46,569 nucleotides of DNA from Ralstonia pickettii (GCF_000607165.1 NZ_JFZG01000033.1:1-46569), one strand, 5' to 3'; shown: positions 33,361 through 41,518, counted from the stretch's first letter. The notes: generated by a model not told the origin, from the letters alone. A program made the numbers and translations.

Positions 33361-33474
33361 GCTTACCGAAGCAGGCAAAGCTCGTGCTGCGCAACATGTA
33401 CCAGCCGCAATGCGGAACTCGACCTTCTCTGGAATTCGCCGTTGAGGCCTGAAGGCTGATAGGAAACGCACAAG

Positions 33475-33852
33475 ATGACCTACCAATCTGTTACCACCTG
33501 GCAAGCCGAGGACTTCGAAGTCGAGGTGCGCTACGGCTTCTTCTCTACGGTCGAGGCTGCGGCCGAGATGGCACGCAATGGCATCGAAGGCATCTTCGTA
33601 GACGGCGGGGGCTTGTGGGCCGATCTGCGTGATCGGACGCGGGCGCCAGTCCGGGAAGGTTCCTTCACCGTCCGCCGCTTGCGCGAAGGTTCCCGCAGAG
33701 CAGCGAGTCATCGGGCACTGACCATCGAAGACTTCGATGTCGTTGCCATGAGCGCCGACGCAATGCGTAAGGAGCCCGCAATGCGGAGCTTTGGTTCGAA
33801 GTCCTATGGCGTGGTTGACGCGGCCGGCAAGCCGGTGATCCTTCCCAACTAA
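33475..33852 (+). CDS. Hypothetical protein, 125 aa
   Basis: Soluble alpha/beta protein (FEVEVRYGFFSTVEAAAEMA, IEGIFVDGGGLWADL). ATG preceded by AGGAAACGCACAAG. Function unknown. Confidence 0.6.
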   Translation: MTYQSVTTWQAEDFEVEVRYGFFSTVEAAAEMARNGIEGIFVDGGGLWADLRDRTRAPVREGSFTVRRLREGSRRAASHRALTIEDFDVVAMSADAMRKEPAMRSFGSKSYGVVDAAGKPVILPN

Positions 33853-33866
33853 TCCACGGGAAAAGC

Positions 33867-34145
33867 ATGGCAGGCATTACGGGGTTCAGACTGAGGCAAA
33901 CAAGCACCTCGCAGGCGGCGAGGGCTAAATCGCCGGCAAAGCGGCCAGCTGCCCTATACGATCAGCAAGCGCAGGATCGCGTCATGGCGAAGATCAACGC
34001 GATGGGTGAGACGTTTTATGCCATGTCGGAGAGTGAATACGACGACTGGCTCGATGCTCTTCCCCAGGATGAGTTCTTTGAGTTCATGTCAGTGATGATC
34101 GAGTCGGATGACAGACAACGACAGGCAAGTAGTCGAGCAGCGTAG
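33867..34145 (+). CDS. Hypothetical protein, 92 aa; full-length paralogue of 37126
   Basis: Basic N-terminus (MAGITGFRLRQTSTSQAARA) and acidic C-terminus (YDDWLDALPQDEFFEFMSVM). The first 48 residues recur at 37126-37272, where the rest is lost. Spacer CGGGAAAAGC before ATG. Function unknown. Confidence 0.6.
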   Translation: MAGITGFRLRQTSTSQAARAKSPAKRPAALYDQQAQDRVMAKINAMGETFYAMSESEYDDWLDALPQDEFFEFMSVMIESDDRQRQASSRAA

Positions 34146-34170
34146 CAACGGAAAAACTGAGGGAATGGCG

Positions 34171-34356
34171 ATGTTCGCACCAACCACAGATCAGCGTGCG
34201 CAGGCACAAATCGACACACAGGCCCACTCTGGCAAGTTCATCCGAGACGACGGAAGTGCCGATCGATTCCGTACCAGCAGCCAAGCTCTCGCAGTCGTGT
34301 GGGCTGACCGCGCGATCGAGGCCGCACGGCGCAAGACGCCCGACCGTGTGGTCTGA
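34171..34356 (+). CDS. Hypothetical protein, 61 aa
   Basis: ATG 34171 placed by GAGGG 7 bases upstream (in-frame ATG also at 34165). Soluble, Ala/Asp/Arg-rich (SSQALAVVWADRAIEAARRK). Function unknown. Confidence 0.5.
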   Translation: MFAPTTDQRAQAQIDTQAHSGKFIRDDGSADRFRTSSQALAVVWADRAIEAARRKTPDRVV

Positions 34357-34365
34357 CAAGGAAAA

Positions 34366-34566
34366 ATGCCCGTGAGCCGAAACGGTAAGAAGCCGCTCGA
34401 TTGGGCCGGACTGCCTCGTCTCGATCCTCGTTACTACAACGAGGAAAGGGAGCTGATTGGTCATACCGTTGTCCCGATGGATCGTCCGTCGGATGGGGTG
34501 TTCTGGTGTCGAATTTGTGGAGGGCACCCGACCGATCCTATACATCAGCCCGGATATAAACCGTAA
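34366..34566 (+). CDS. Small protein with CRIC motif, 66 aa
   Basis: Begins 9 bases after the previous stop with spacer AAGGAAAA. Basic Pro-rich start and VFWCRICGGHPTDPIHQ near the end, where CxxC plus two His may bind a metal. Function unknown. Confidence 0.5.
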   Translation: MPVSRNGKKPLDWAGLPRLDPRYYNEERELIGHTVVPMDRPSDGVFWCRICGGHPTDPIHQPGYKP

Positions 34567-34582
34567 CGGGAAAGGAAACAAC

Positions 34583-34771
34583 ATGGCCATCTGGTTAGCA
34601 CTCGGACTTGTCGCACTCGTGGCTCTCACCATTGCCGTCGCTGCCCAACGCCGCGCGGCTGATGATCCCGCTGTGGACCGTGTCCGTTCAGCCGTTCAAG
34701 AAGTTTGGGAGTCGGTCCGTCACGTTGACGCGAATGGTGTCGAGCAACGACACAAAGATGGTGATCAATGA
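34583..34771 (+). CDS. Single-helix membrane protein, 62 aa
   Basis: N-terminal helix (IWLALGLVALVALTIAVAA) then a charged amphipathic helix (VDRVRSAVQEVWESVRHVD). Spacer GGAAAGGAAACAAC before the ATG. Function unknown. Confidence 0.55.
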   Translation: MAIWLALGLVALVALTIAVAAQRRAADDPAVDRVRSAVQEVWESVRHVDANGVEQRHKDGDQ

Positions 34772-34784
34772 AAGGAAAAGTCAG

Positions 34785-35096
34785 ATGAAAATTGCGCACC
34801 GATTCGCTCTGAGTATGGGCTGCGTACTGATCTACTCAATGATCGCCATTGGGCTCTTCTTTATCGTCCACCGTGCATGGAATGGCGTTTGCGGGAATCT
34901 CAGCCTCTCGCCCATGGCAGATAATCCGCCACTAGGTCTATGCGCTCTGTCCGGCCTCGCCTTACTGGCCTATTTGCCGCTGGCCGGTGCTGGAGTCGTC
35001 TACCTCGTCGCCTGGATCTATCGGCGCTTGAGAGGCGCTGACAAGGCCTCCGAACTTCCCAACGAGTTCATCAGCCCGGTGCCTCGCGCCCGCTAA
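34785..35096 (+). CDS. Two-helix membrane protein, 103 aa
   Basis: ATG 34785 with AAAGGAAAAG upstream. Hydrophobic segments near 9-30 and 52-77, with a Cys in the loop between them (NGVCGN) and a basic C-terminus. Function unknown. Confidence 0.55.
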   Translation: MKIAHRFALSMGCVLIYSMIAIGLFFIVHRAWNGVCGNLSLSPMADNPPLGLCALSGLALLAYLPLAGAGVVYLVAWIYRRLRGADKASELPNEFISPVPRAR

Positions 35097-35104
35097 CTGG
35101 AAAA

Positions 35105-35365
35105 ATGAAAGCGAAAGAACTGCGAGCGCTCATTGAGGGCATTGCCGACGATCAGGACATCGAGCTGTGCATCGAGACGGATGAGATGCAGTTGTGGAGC
35201 GGCCAAATTGAGTCCGCATCGCTTCAGGCCGGCGAGACCGGCAACCCGTGCGTTGTCGTGCAATGCGGCGATGACGAAGTGAACGCTGCTGATGCTGGTC
35301 CTCCGTATGGGAACGCCGAGAACGATCAAGTAGAAGTGGTGGTTCGCGCGCCTGACATTCATTAA
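35105..35365 (+). CDS. Hypothetical acidic protein, 86 aa
   Basis: Begins KAKELRALIEGIADDQDIEL, then beta strands (CVVVQCGDDEV) and a C-terminal VEVVVRAP. The start and strand order resemble a small beta-alpha fold often seen beside phage genes. Spacer TGGAAAA. Function unknown. Confidence 0.55.
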   Translation: MKAKELRALIEGIADDQDIELCIETDEMQLWSGQIESASLQAGETGNPCVVVQCGDDEVNAADAGPPYGNAENDQVEVVVRAPDIH

Positions 35366-35378
35366 TGGGTAAACAGTA

Positions 35379-35666
35379 ATGAGCGCATCAAGAGAAAACT
35401 TACTTCGCGTGCAGCAGCAACGAGACGCCGTTAGAGCCGCCTGCAAAGCAGGCGGCATTCAGAACGATGTGCGGCTTGCAGCTGCCGACGCTGCGTACAA
35501 GGAGGCGGAAAGGCAGTATCGCGAAATTCAACGCGGGAAGATTGTGGCCGGTGTGTGCTTTGCGGCGGCGTGCGGTGCGGTTGGGCTTGCCCTCGGCTTA
35601 CCCGCTTGGGGCGTTGCAGCCATCTTCTTGGGTGGAGTCGGTGTGGTCAAACTCCTGACTATTTGA
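35379..35666 (+). CDS. Coiled-coil plus membrane hairpin protein, 95 aa
   Basis: A charged coiled helix (about 1-52) followed by a Gly/Ala-rich hydrophobic stretch (VAGVCFAAACGAVGLALGL and AAIFLGGVGVVKLL). Function unknown. Confidence 0.5.
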   Translation: MSASRENLLRVQQQRDAVRAACKAGGIQNDVRLAAADAAYKEAERQYREIQRGKIVAGVCFAAACGAVGLALGLPAWGVAAIFLGGVGVVKLLTI

Positions 35667-35768
35667 ACAGGGAAGAAAGCATCTCTTGCAGAGCTTCGAG
35701 AACACGATTAGGAAAATCTGGCGCGAGATGCGCACCGCAGCGGCCGGAAGCCGACAGTGACCTCAACA

Positions 35769-36323
35769 ATGAAGACTTTGCCTTTGACACTGGCTGTCGC
35801 GATGCTTGCGACAGGGATGAATGCCTACGCTGCAGGTGCTCTGACCGAACTCGAGCTGCTTAGTAGCGCCGCCAACGCCTACGCGGCTATTAATGCCACC
35901 GCCTTGTACGATGGCGCAGACGTGCGCGAGAGGGTGATGACGATTCCGCATGGATCGTCCTATGGACAATCGCTCCACCCGTCGACCGACGCGCTGAAAG
36001 CTATGGGATATCTGCCTCCTGGCGCGAGTGGTGGAGACGTCAGTCTGGAATTCACCCCGTCTGGATGCAACAAGGGGAAGGCGCACAAATGCTCCCTGAT
36101 CGTGTACGCGACCGTTGCAGGCGCAACGAAGTCGAGATCTTGGCCGATCCGTTATGACGAGCAGGTACCCGTGAGGGTCCAGGCGATGCCTGTTTCCTGT
36201 GCTAGTGGCGGAGGCTCCGACATCGTCAGCGGTGGGAAAGTGGATTGCCGTCGTGGCGGCCAGATCAATTGGGAGTTGGTCGGCCGGAAGGCGACAAACG
36301 GCGAGACGCAAGTAGGCAAGTAG
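35769..36323 (+). CDS. Secreted protein with pilin-like segment, 184 aa
   Basis: Signal peptide (KTLPLTLAVAMLATGMNAYA, cleavage after about residue 22). The mature part (ELLSSAANAYAAINATALYD, then a STDALKAMGYLPPGA segment) recalls the PilV N-domain region at 4260-4420 (GINGYYSDYG, ELINLGYLPSGF). It lacks a prepilin leader. Four Cys may form disulfides. Could be a periplasmic pilin-like protein or a decoy; low-certainty resemblance. Confidence 0.55.
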   Translation: MKTLPLTLAVAMLATGMNAYAAGALTELELLSSAANAYAAINATALYDGADVRERVMTIPHGSSYGQSLHPSTDALKAMGYLPPGASGGDVSLEFTPSGCNKGKAHKCSLIVYATVAGATKSRSWPIRYDEQVPVRVQAMPVSCASGGGSDIVSGGKVDCRRGGQINWELVGRKATNGETQVGK

Positions 36324-36345
36324 GCAAGTAGGACGAACAATAATC

Positions 36346-36543
36346 GTGATCCAAATGTGCGAGCGAGATTACAAGCGCCTTTTGGAAGGGCGGAATGCTT
36401 TGGGAGCCGCGCTGGCCGCGCTCGTCAACGCGCCTGACGTGGCAACCTCAGAATTGGCCCCACGTTCTGAAGTGCTGAAGCATGCCCGGGCTGTCCTTGC
36501 CGAGTATGGGGCCCACCAAGCCTTCGTGCTGGAATCAACCTAA
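36346..36543 (+). CDS. Hypothetical protein, 65 aa, copy of 30499
   Basis: Near-identical second copy of the 30499 gene, with the same GTG start context (AATCGTGATCCAAATG). Upstream sequence is different, so only the coding unit was duplicated. Stop overlaps the next frame (TAATG). Confidence 0.7.
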   Translation: MIQMCERDYKRLLEGRNALGAALAALVNAPDVATSELAPRSEVLKHARAVLAEYGAHQAFVLEST

Positions 36544-36554
36544 TGGAAACCAAC

Positions 36555-36815
36555 ATGAGCGATTCGAATGAATTCCGCGTGCAAATCAACGGGGGGCCCG
36601 AGCACGTCATCGCCGTTTTGACCGGCGAATATGGTCTTGCTGCTCTAGCGAGTCTGGCGATGGTTGAGCACGAACAACGTCGGGGGGCCGGCCAGGACTA
36701 CGACGTCGTGAAAATTTGGATTCCTGAGCAGGTTAAGGGGGGGTACGGACCTTACTTCTACGCATGGGATGGCCACAGTTTCAGCTCATGCGTTCCTTCA
36801 GAACGCCAATGGTAA
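36555..36815 (+). CDS. Hypothetical protein, 86 aa
   Basis: ATG 36555 with GGAAA upstream (an ATG at 36543 overlaps the previous stop). Soluble (EFRVQINGGPEHVIAVLTGE, then VVKIWIPEQVKGGYGPYF). Function unknown. Confidence 0.55.
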   Translation: MSDSNEFRVQINGGPEHVIAVLTGEYGLAALASLAMVEHEQRRGAGQDYDVVKIWIPEQVKGGYGPYFYAWDGHSFSSCVPSERQW

Positions 36816-36894
36816 GACGCACAGGCAAAAACTTGCGCCAGTTTTTGAGATACTTGACCGTTCTCGGTGCGCAGTAGGGACCTCGGAAAAGGAT

Positions 36895-37110
36895 ATGAAG
36901 AGTGCAATGTTTCTGGTGAAGCATCGGCAATCGCCAAAGCTGGCGGCAATTGTTGAGTACAGCGAAGCCTCTGGACGGCGGGGAAAGGTTCTGGTCTCCG
37001 AGCCTATTGCCGACGATTTCACCAACGAGACGCTGATTGAGGTAGCGCGTCGCCTTGTCCCGCAAGTTAGCGGCTACCACGTGATCTTGCCGGTTGGCGT
37101 TGACCTATAA
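36895..37110 (+). CDS. Hypothetical protein, 71 aa
   Basis: ATG 36895 follows CCTCGGAAAAGGAT, the same spacer as before 20937 and 31479. Alpha/beta protein (KLAAIVEYSEASGRRGKVLV, ETLIEVARRLVPQVSGYHVI). Function unknown. Confidence 0.55.
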   Translation: MKSAMFLVKHRQSPKLAAIVEYSEASGRRGKVLVSEPIADDFTNETLIEVARRLVPQVSGYHVILPVGVDL

Positions 37111-37125
37111 CACCACGAAAGGATC

Positions 37126-37272
37126 ATGGCGGGCATTGCGGGGTTTAGGCTGAGGCGAACAGGCACCTCTGAGAAGGCGAGGGACACCTCGACGCGAAGT
37201 AAGCCAGCGGCCCTATACGGTCTGCAAGCCCAGGATCGCGTCATGGCGAAGATCAATAGGATGGGTGAGTGA
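37126..37272 (+). pseudogene. Truncated paralogue of the 33867 gene
   Basis: 48 codons matching the N-terminus of the 33867 protein (MAGIAGFRLRRTGTS ... QAQDRVMAKINRMGE), then a stop exactly where the homology ends. The following gene begins at GTG 37265 inside this end. The duplicate was cut by recombination with the next cassette. Confidence 0.65.
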
Positions 37273-37558
37273 CGGGCCTGAACGGCAGGCCGCCCAGGCA
37301 CGCAGGATCGTGACCGGAGATTCGAAATTGGATATCGATAGCAACAACATTGACCTGACGACGATGGTTGAGGCTGCAGACCGTGAGTTGCTGGTGGCCG
37401 GCCTGCAATCGCTGTACCGCGAGCGCGTAGCTGCGCGAAATGCAGCCGTCTCGGTAGCGATCATGCGCGGGGGTGAGCAACCGGCAGATGAGATGTTTGG
37501 TATCGGCGAAGTTGCTGCGCTCCTGCGTCGCGTAGGGGCAGCGCCGGCCTCGTTCTGA
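37265..37558 (+). CDS. Hypothetical protein, 97 aa
   Basis: GTG start overlapping the stop of the truncated paralogue by 8 bases. Helical (LTTMVEAADRELLVAGLQSL, VAALLRRVGAAPASF). Its original start may have been lost at the junction. Function unknown. Confidence 0.5.
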   Translation: MSDGPERQAAQARRIVTGDSKLDIDSNNIDLTTMVEAADRELLVAGLQSLYRERVAARNAAVSVAIMRGGEQPADEMFGIGEVAALLRRVGAAPASF

Positions 37559-37600
37559 TCGGAAGAATCCAACTTCACAAGACGTTAGAGAACATCGTTA

Positions 37601-37873
37601 ATGAAAAGAACGGTCGCAATCGTCGGTACAGCAAGCGTCTTCTACACCCTTGGCCTATTCACGCCAATCTGGATTGCGCGATACACACACAAGCAAGATA
37701 TTCAGGGCATCGCCGACCACTGCAACAAACTCACTTCCGATAGCGGGAGAGTGGGAGATGCCAGCAAGACCTTCTTCCGAGAGTGTTTCAACCAGAATGT
37801 TGCCTCTTTAGTTGAGGCACGTGAGAAGTCGGCTGCGCGAGAAGCTGGTGATCTTGCAAGAAGACTGGACTAA
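37601..37873 (+). CDS. Membrane-anchored or secreted protein, 90 aa
   Basis: N-terminal hydrophobic segment (VAIVGTASVFYTLGLFTPIW) then a charged region with two Cys (DHCNKLT, RECFNQN). Function unknown. Confidence 0.55.
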   Translation: MKRTVAIVGTASVFYTLGLFTPIWIARYTHKQDIQGIADHCNKLTSDSGRVGDASKTFFRECFNQNVASLVEAREKSAAREAGDLARRLD

Positions 37874-37909
37874 TTCTAGGGGTGGGTCGGAATAATTGGT
37901 GAGTTCGAA

Positions 37910-38122
37910 ATGAAGAAGATAGGTCGATGGACTCAACGGGATGTGGTCTTTGCGTGCTTGATGCTGCTGCTGTTCATCAACGGCTTGGTTCTTCACGATG
38001 ATTTTCTCTATGGCGGCGGAATCGGCTGCGTCGCCCTCGCGGTGATCTGGTACATGGGCCGTGGGCCGGGAGGCAACCCGCGCACAAGCGACAAGATTGA
38101 AAAAGGTTGGCCTTTCCAATAG
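37910..38122 (+). CDS. Small two-helix membrane protein, 70 aa
   Basis: Hydrophobic segments near 12-28 and 34-49 with polar ends. Function unknown. Confidence 0.5.
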   Translation: MKKIGRWTQRDVVFACLMLLLFINGLVLHDDFLYGGGIGCVALAVIWYMGRGPGGNPRTSDKIEKGWPFQ

Positions 38123-38226
38123 CCAGGAATCATTAAGAAAAAGTCCATGCTGCGAACGATGTGAAACGTGTCCGTCGAGCCAGCCCGCCCATGAATCGCT
38201 TGAACCCTTGGTAGAGGAAGGTGTCG

Positions 38227-38655
38227 ATGCGCATTGTTTGTAAATTGAGTGGTTGGGCGGCCGCAGTGGCGTGTGCAACTGCGTGCACGCATGCACCCAG
38301 GAGTGAGCCCGTTTATCTCACGATGACGGTCCAGTCGACTCAGTGCGTTCTGGAGGAGATCGGTAGCGGCTACAAGGCCAATATCGTGCGTTTCAAGGGT
38401 TCGCTACGCGAGATCGATCCCCAAGTGTTCCGATGCTCAGTAGAAGTACCAAAGGCGGAGTTCGAAGGAAAGTTGGGCGTCTGCACGATGCGCGGGTACA
38501 CCCTTTCGTCCGGGAGCCTCTTCAAGGGAGATCGCACGACGCGACGCAGCTCATGCGACATGCGTCCATTGCGGAACTCGAACATGTATGTCGAAGCGAC
38601 TGGCATCGACCAGGACTCTTGCGACTGGATTTGTACGCCAGCAGCGAGTCGATGA
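38227..38655 (+). CDS. Exported Cys-rich protein, possible lipoprotein, 142 aa
   Basis: Signal-like start (WAAAVACATACTHA) whose TAC could be a weak lipobox. The mature part has Cys residues in TQCVLEE, FRCSVEV, GVCTMRG, SSCDMRP and SCDWICTP, fitting disulfides. Probably periplasmic or lipid-anchored. Function unknown. Confidence 0.55.
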   Translation: MRIVCKLSGWAAAVACATACTHAPRSEPVYLTMTVQSTQCVLEEIGSGYKANIVRFKGSLREIDPQVFRCSVEVPKAEFEGKLGVCTMRGYTLSSGSLFKGDRTTRRSSCDMRPLRNSNMYVEATGIDQDSCDWICTPAASR

Positions 38656-38722
38656 TGGCCGGCGGCGAGGCCTCTTGGCCATGCTTGGCGCTGGCCGTAC
38701 CGCCAACCTGACAGAAAAATCC

Positions 38723-39010
38723 ATGGAACTTCTCGGAATCCTAGTCGTGGTGCTTTGGGCGCTGCCGATGTATGTCGCAATGGGTTTTGACAAAGACCCG
38801 GGCTCGACCTTCACAGGCGTATTCCTATCGAATTCAGCGATCGCTGCGGAGATATATGCCCTGTCGAGGCTGCTTTCCGTTCTCTCCGGGGACAGGCGAT
38901 TCTGGGTGATCCTGTGCCTCCTGCTCCTGGTCGGAACGTACTACGGGGTTTGGTACGTCTTCTCTGAAAATTTCCGAAGATTGCTAGGCAGTTTGCTGCG
39001 TCGTCACTAG
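38723..39010 (+). CDS. Polytopic membrane protein, 95 aa
   Basis: Hydrophobic segments near 2-20, 31-52 and 60-80; basic C-terminus (RRLLGSLLRRH). Spacer ACAGAAAAATCC. Function unknown. Confidence 0.5.
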   Translation: MELLGILVVVLWALPMYVAMGFDKDPGSTFTGVFLSNSAIAAEIYALSRLLSVLSGDRRFWVILCLLLLVGTYYGVWYVFSENFRRLLGSLLRRH

Positions 39011-39014
39011 AGTC

Positions 39015-39205
39015 CGCGCCCCACACGTCAGATAGCAAGAGAGAGCAGGTACAGGGCGCTTGATGTCCGCGTTCGGCTGGCAGGCGAACGGCTCCATTTG
39101 GCCTGGCGGTTGTCGATTGCGCATCGCCAGCAGGCCGATCGACCCAACTTCTCTGTTGAGCCGTCATAGGGCTTGAAGAGCGCTGCTGTTGAACCGACCC
39201 AAAGT
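39015..39205. other. Gap with a 14-base repeat
   Basis: No gene seen. CGCGCCCCACACGT at 39015-39028 recurs at 40206-40219, each time just after a stop codon; perhaps a cassette junction mark. Confidence 0.35.
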
Positions 39206-39480
39206 GATGCCGCTGCGCGAATCCTGAAGGGACTACGGCTGGGATTGCTGTATTTACCGAACGGAAGCGCTCCGGCCTCGGCAAGACCGTCACCCCCGGT
39301 CCTGAGCTGAACCAGTCAACGCTGAAGTTCCCTGGCGGACTGCCGATAATGCCTTTTGGCCGGGATGCCGGATTTGCAGGCCCTAGATTGCCGGGAATGT
39401 TTGAGCAAGATGTGGGATGTCGAGGCAAGCTCCGAACAGAAGCGCTCCCGATGCGCTCTTGGGCCGGATTTCAAAGGAAA
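39206..39480. repeat. Long duplicated leader, copy 2
   Basis: Homologue of 30208-30498; contains AACGCTGAAGTTCC, TTTGCAGGCCCTAGA, GAGCAAGATGTGGGAT and CAAAGGAAA before the next ATG. Downstream genes are unrelated, so the block behaves as a portable control region. Confidence 0.65.
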
Positions 39481-39810
39481 ATGCTCGTGAAGAAGATTCT
39501 CACACTAATCGCGTGCCTTGTGCCTCTGCTGGCCATTGCGCAACAGCAGACGTCAGCCTCTGGGACCTCGAAGCCCAAGATTGACAATGGCTCTGTGCCA
39601 GCATCAGTTGTGGACCGGGACGGCGCATACATCGAGTACAAGGCAGTGTTGTCAGACGGCAAGACGTCGATCGACCTGGGGCAGTATGTGCAAGCACAGG
39701 AATGTCTCCATCGCCTTGAGCTCGCCTCCACATCGCCTGAATTCTCCCGAGCGATCCAACAGCGGCCGATTCTTTACCTCCAATGCGTGGCTTTGCGCAA
39801 GAAGGACTGA
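39481..39810 (+). CDS. Secreted protein, 109 aa
   Basis: Signal peptide (VKKILTLIACLVPLLAIAQQ, cleavage near residue 20). A mature domain with two Cys (QECLHRL, LQCVALR). First gene after leader copy 2. Function unknown. Confidence 0.6.
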   Translation: MLVKKILTLIACLVPLLAIAQQQTSASGTSKPKIDNGSVPASVVDRDGAYIEYKAVLSDGKTSIDLGQYVQAQECLHRLELASTSPEFSRAIQQRPILYLQCVALRKKD

Positions 39811-39817
39811 GAACAAT

Positions 39818-40192
39818 ATGTCGAACAAGGCATTCATATCTGACTGGACGAAGGTCATCCATAGTCTGCCGATGGACAGCGCCGCGGAGCAGGTGCATGA
39901 ATCGAAGATGCAGCAGGGAGGGCAGGGCACGCCCGAAGCTTTTGCGGTGGGTGACACTGTTACCTGGACCAGTCAATCAAGCGGATACACCCGAACCAAG
40001 AAGGGCGTGATCGAAGAGGTTGTGCCAACACAAGGCAAGCCAAACCGAGATCAGTTCCCGCAGTTGTACCGGAGTGCCGGCGTAGGGGCCCCACGCAATC
40101 ACGTTTCGTACGTCGTTCGCGTCGCTGGCAAGACGGCGAAATCGGCCGGAACCGTGTACTGGCCACGTAGTGCCGGACTCAAGAAGATGTAA
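39818..40192 (+). CDS. Tudor/SH3-like domain protein, 124 aa
   Basis: Residues 42-110 (AVGDTVTWTSQSSGYTRTKK, GVIEEVVP, HVSYVVRVAGK) look like the Hva1-type Tudor/SH3 barrel found in small DNA- or RNA-associated bacterial proteins. ATG 39818 starts 8 bases after the previous stop. Fold inferred from pattern. Confidence 0.55.
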   Translation: MSNKAFISDWTKVIHSLPMDSAAEQVHESKMQQGGQGTPEAFAVGDTVTWTSQSSGYTRTKKGVIEEVVPTQGKPNRDQFPQLYRSAGVGAPRNHVSYVVRVAGKTAKSAGTVYWPRSAGLKKM

Positions 40193-40249
40193 AAACTGGC
40201 GCTCGCGCGCCCCACACGTTGGCTGGTTGCCAACTCAAGAGGTTCCAGA

Positions 40250-40651
40250 ATGCTGAGCATTGGCGTAGGTCCCGCCCTGATCCTAGCTTGCGTACTAGGT
40301 GCGACGGTCTTCGGGGTTCCTGTGGTCGTTCTTGCCCCGGTGGCTGCACTGGTTATGTGCTTGGCTGCGTACGGCGTCTCCCGTGATACGAACATATTCC
40401 ACCTCGGTTTCGTAGTGGTAGGGATCGTTGTAGGAAAGATGCTGGTCAAGTTCATAAATTCTGCACTGGCGAGCCAAGGGGAGCGGTTTCTCGAATGGCC
40501 AGGGGTCCTGGCCAACGCCTTGACGTCAAATGGCGTGATTATTGCCGTGTCGGTCATTGCGTTTTTTGTTGCAATGCTCCTGGGCATCTTCGGACCGTTG
40601 AGGAAGCTTGGGAAAGGCGACGATGTTTCGAAGGACGGCGAAAGCCGCTAA
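40250..40651 (+). CDS. Polytopic membrane protein, 133 aa
   Basis: Four hydrophobic segments (about 2-22, 24-44, 52-68, 93-115) and a charged tail. AGAGG upstream of the ATG. Function unknown. Confidence 0.55.
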   Translation: MLSIGVGPALILACVLGATVFGVPVVVLAPVAALVMCLAAYGVSRDTNIFHLGFVVVGIVVGKMLVKFINSALASQGERFLEWPGVLANALTSNGVIIAVSVIAFFVAMLLGIFGPLRKLGKGDDVSKDGESR

Positions 40652-40667
40652 TCCCGAGGACTGCGCG

Positions 40668-41009
40668 ATGAGCAAATCCAATCAGGCAGACGTTTCACAC
40701 GCGCTGCGCATTGTCGGTGCAGAGGATTTCTCTGACGATGGGCAGTCCGGGGTTGTCACGGTTTCTGGGGACTTCGCATCAGCCATCATGGGTCAACTGG
40801 CCTCAGACCCTGAAGCGCGGCGACGCATGGGGCTCGATGATCAACCGGTGCGCATCAGTCGGATGGGCGGCCTGGAGATCTGCTGCAACGGCTTCTACAT
40901 CGAAGGCCGTGGCGTGCGTGCAGTTGTGCACCGTGCGGCACGTTCTGTCATGAACTGCGCACGCCTTTCAACTGGCACGCTCAAGCCAGGGGATGCGTGC
41001 CCGCATTAA
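40668..41009 (+). CDS. Hypothetical protein, 113 aa
   Basis: Soluble (VSHALRIVGAEDFSDDGQSG, FASAIMGQLASDPEARRRMG) with a Cys pair (LEICCNGFY). GAGGA lies 9 bases upstream of the ATG. Function unknown. Confidence 0.55.
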   Translation: MSKSNQADVSHALRIVGAEDFSDDGQSGVVTVSGDFASAIMGQLASDPEARRRMGLDDQPVRISRMGGLEICCNGFYIEGRGVRAVVHRAARSVMNCARLSTGTLKPGDACPH

Positions 41010-41065
41010 GGATAGACGTCAGACCGTTGTTATCGTCGATCAGCCATAAGCCAAAGCCATAAGCT

Positions 41066-41416
41066 ATGAAGCACACAGTAAGTTCCGTAAAGCAGGTCAG
41101 CAGCGCCACCGACAATGCTACGAAGATTGTCGCTGAGTTCTGCCACGAGGTTCTGGAGGAGGCAAAGAAGCGGCAGCGCCGTCTTTCTTCCATAGCCGAC
41201 CTTGAGGCGATTCTCGACTCCGAGCAGCTCGCGATTGCAGGCGATGCGAGGGCAGGTATTCGACATCTCGCCGCGAGCGTGCTCGATGTCAGTGAGCATC
41301 ATCAGAAAGGCGCTATGGCCGGCCGGTTTGACGAAACGCTCTCGCAACTCGCGAAGATCCAAGACGAGGTCGAATCGACCTATCGTTGGCTCCACGCTTT
41401 GTATGCGCGGGATTAA
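41066..41416 (+). CDS. Helical hypothetical protein, 116 aa
   Basis: Almost entirely helical with coiled potential (VAEFCHEVLEEAKKRQRRLS, LSQLAKIQDEVESTYRWLHA). No membrane segment. Function unknown. Confidence 0.6.
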   Translation: MKHTVSSVKQVSSATDNATKIVAEFCHEVLEEAKKRQRRLSSIADLEAILDSEQLAIAGDARAGIRHLAASVLDVSEHHQKGAMAGRFDETLSQLAKIQDEVESTYRWLHALYARD

Positions 41417-41518
41417 GGTGAGCTAGTCGGCACGTCAAATAGCCGCGCACGTTCCGGCGAGCATTGTGTCGTCCGGTGAAGCAGAGCGCTCTCGAACGAA
41501 CTAGTCCAAGAAAAGACG

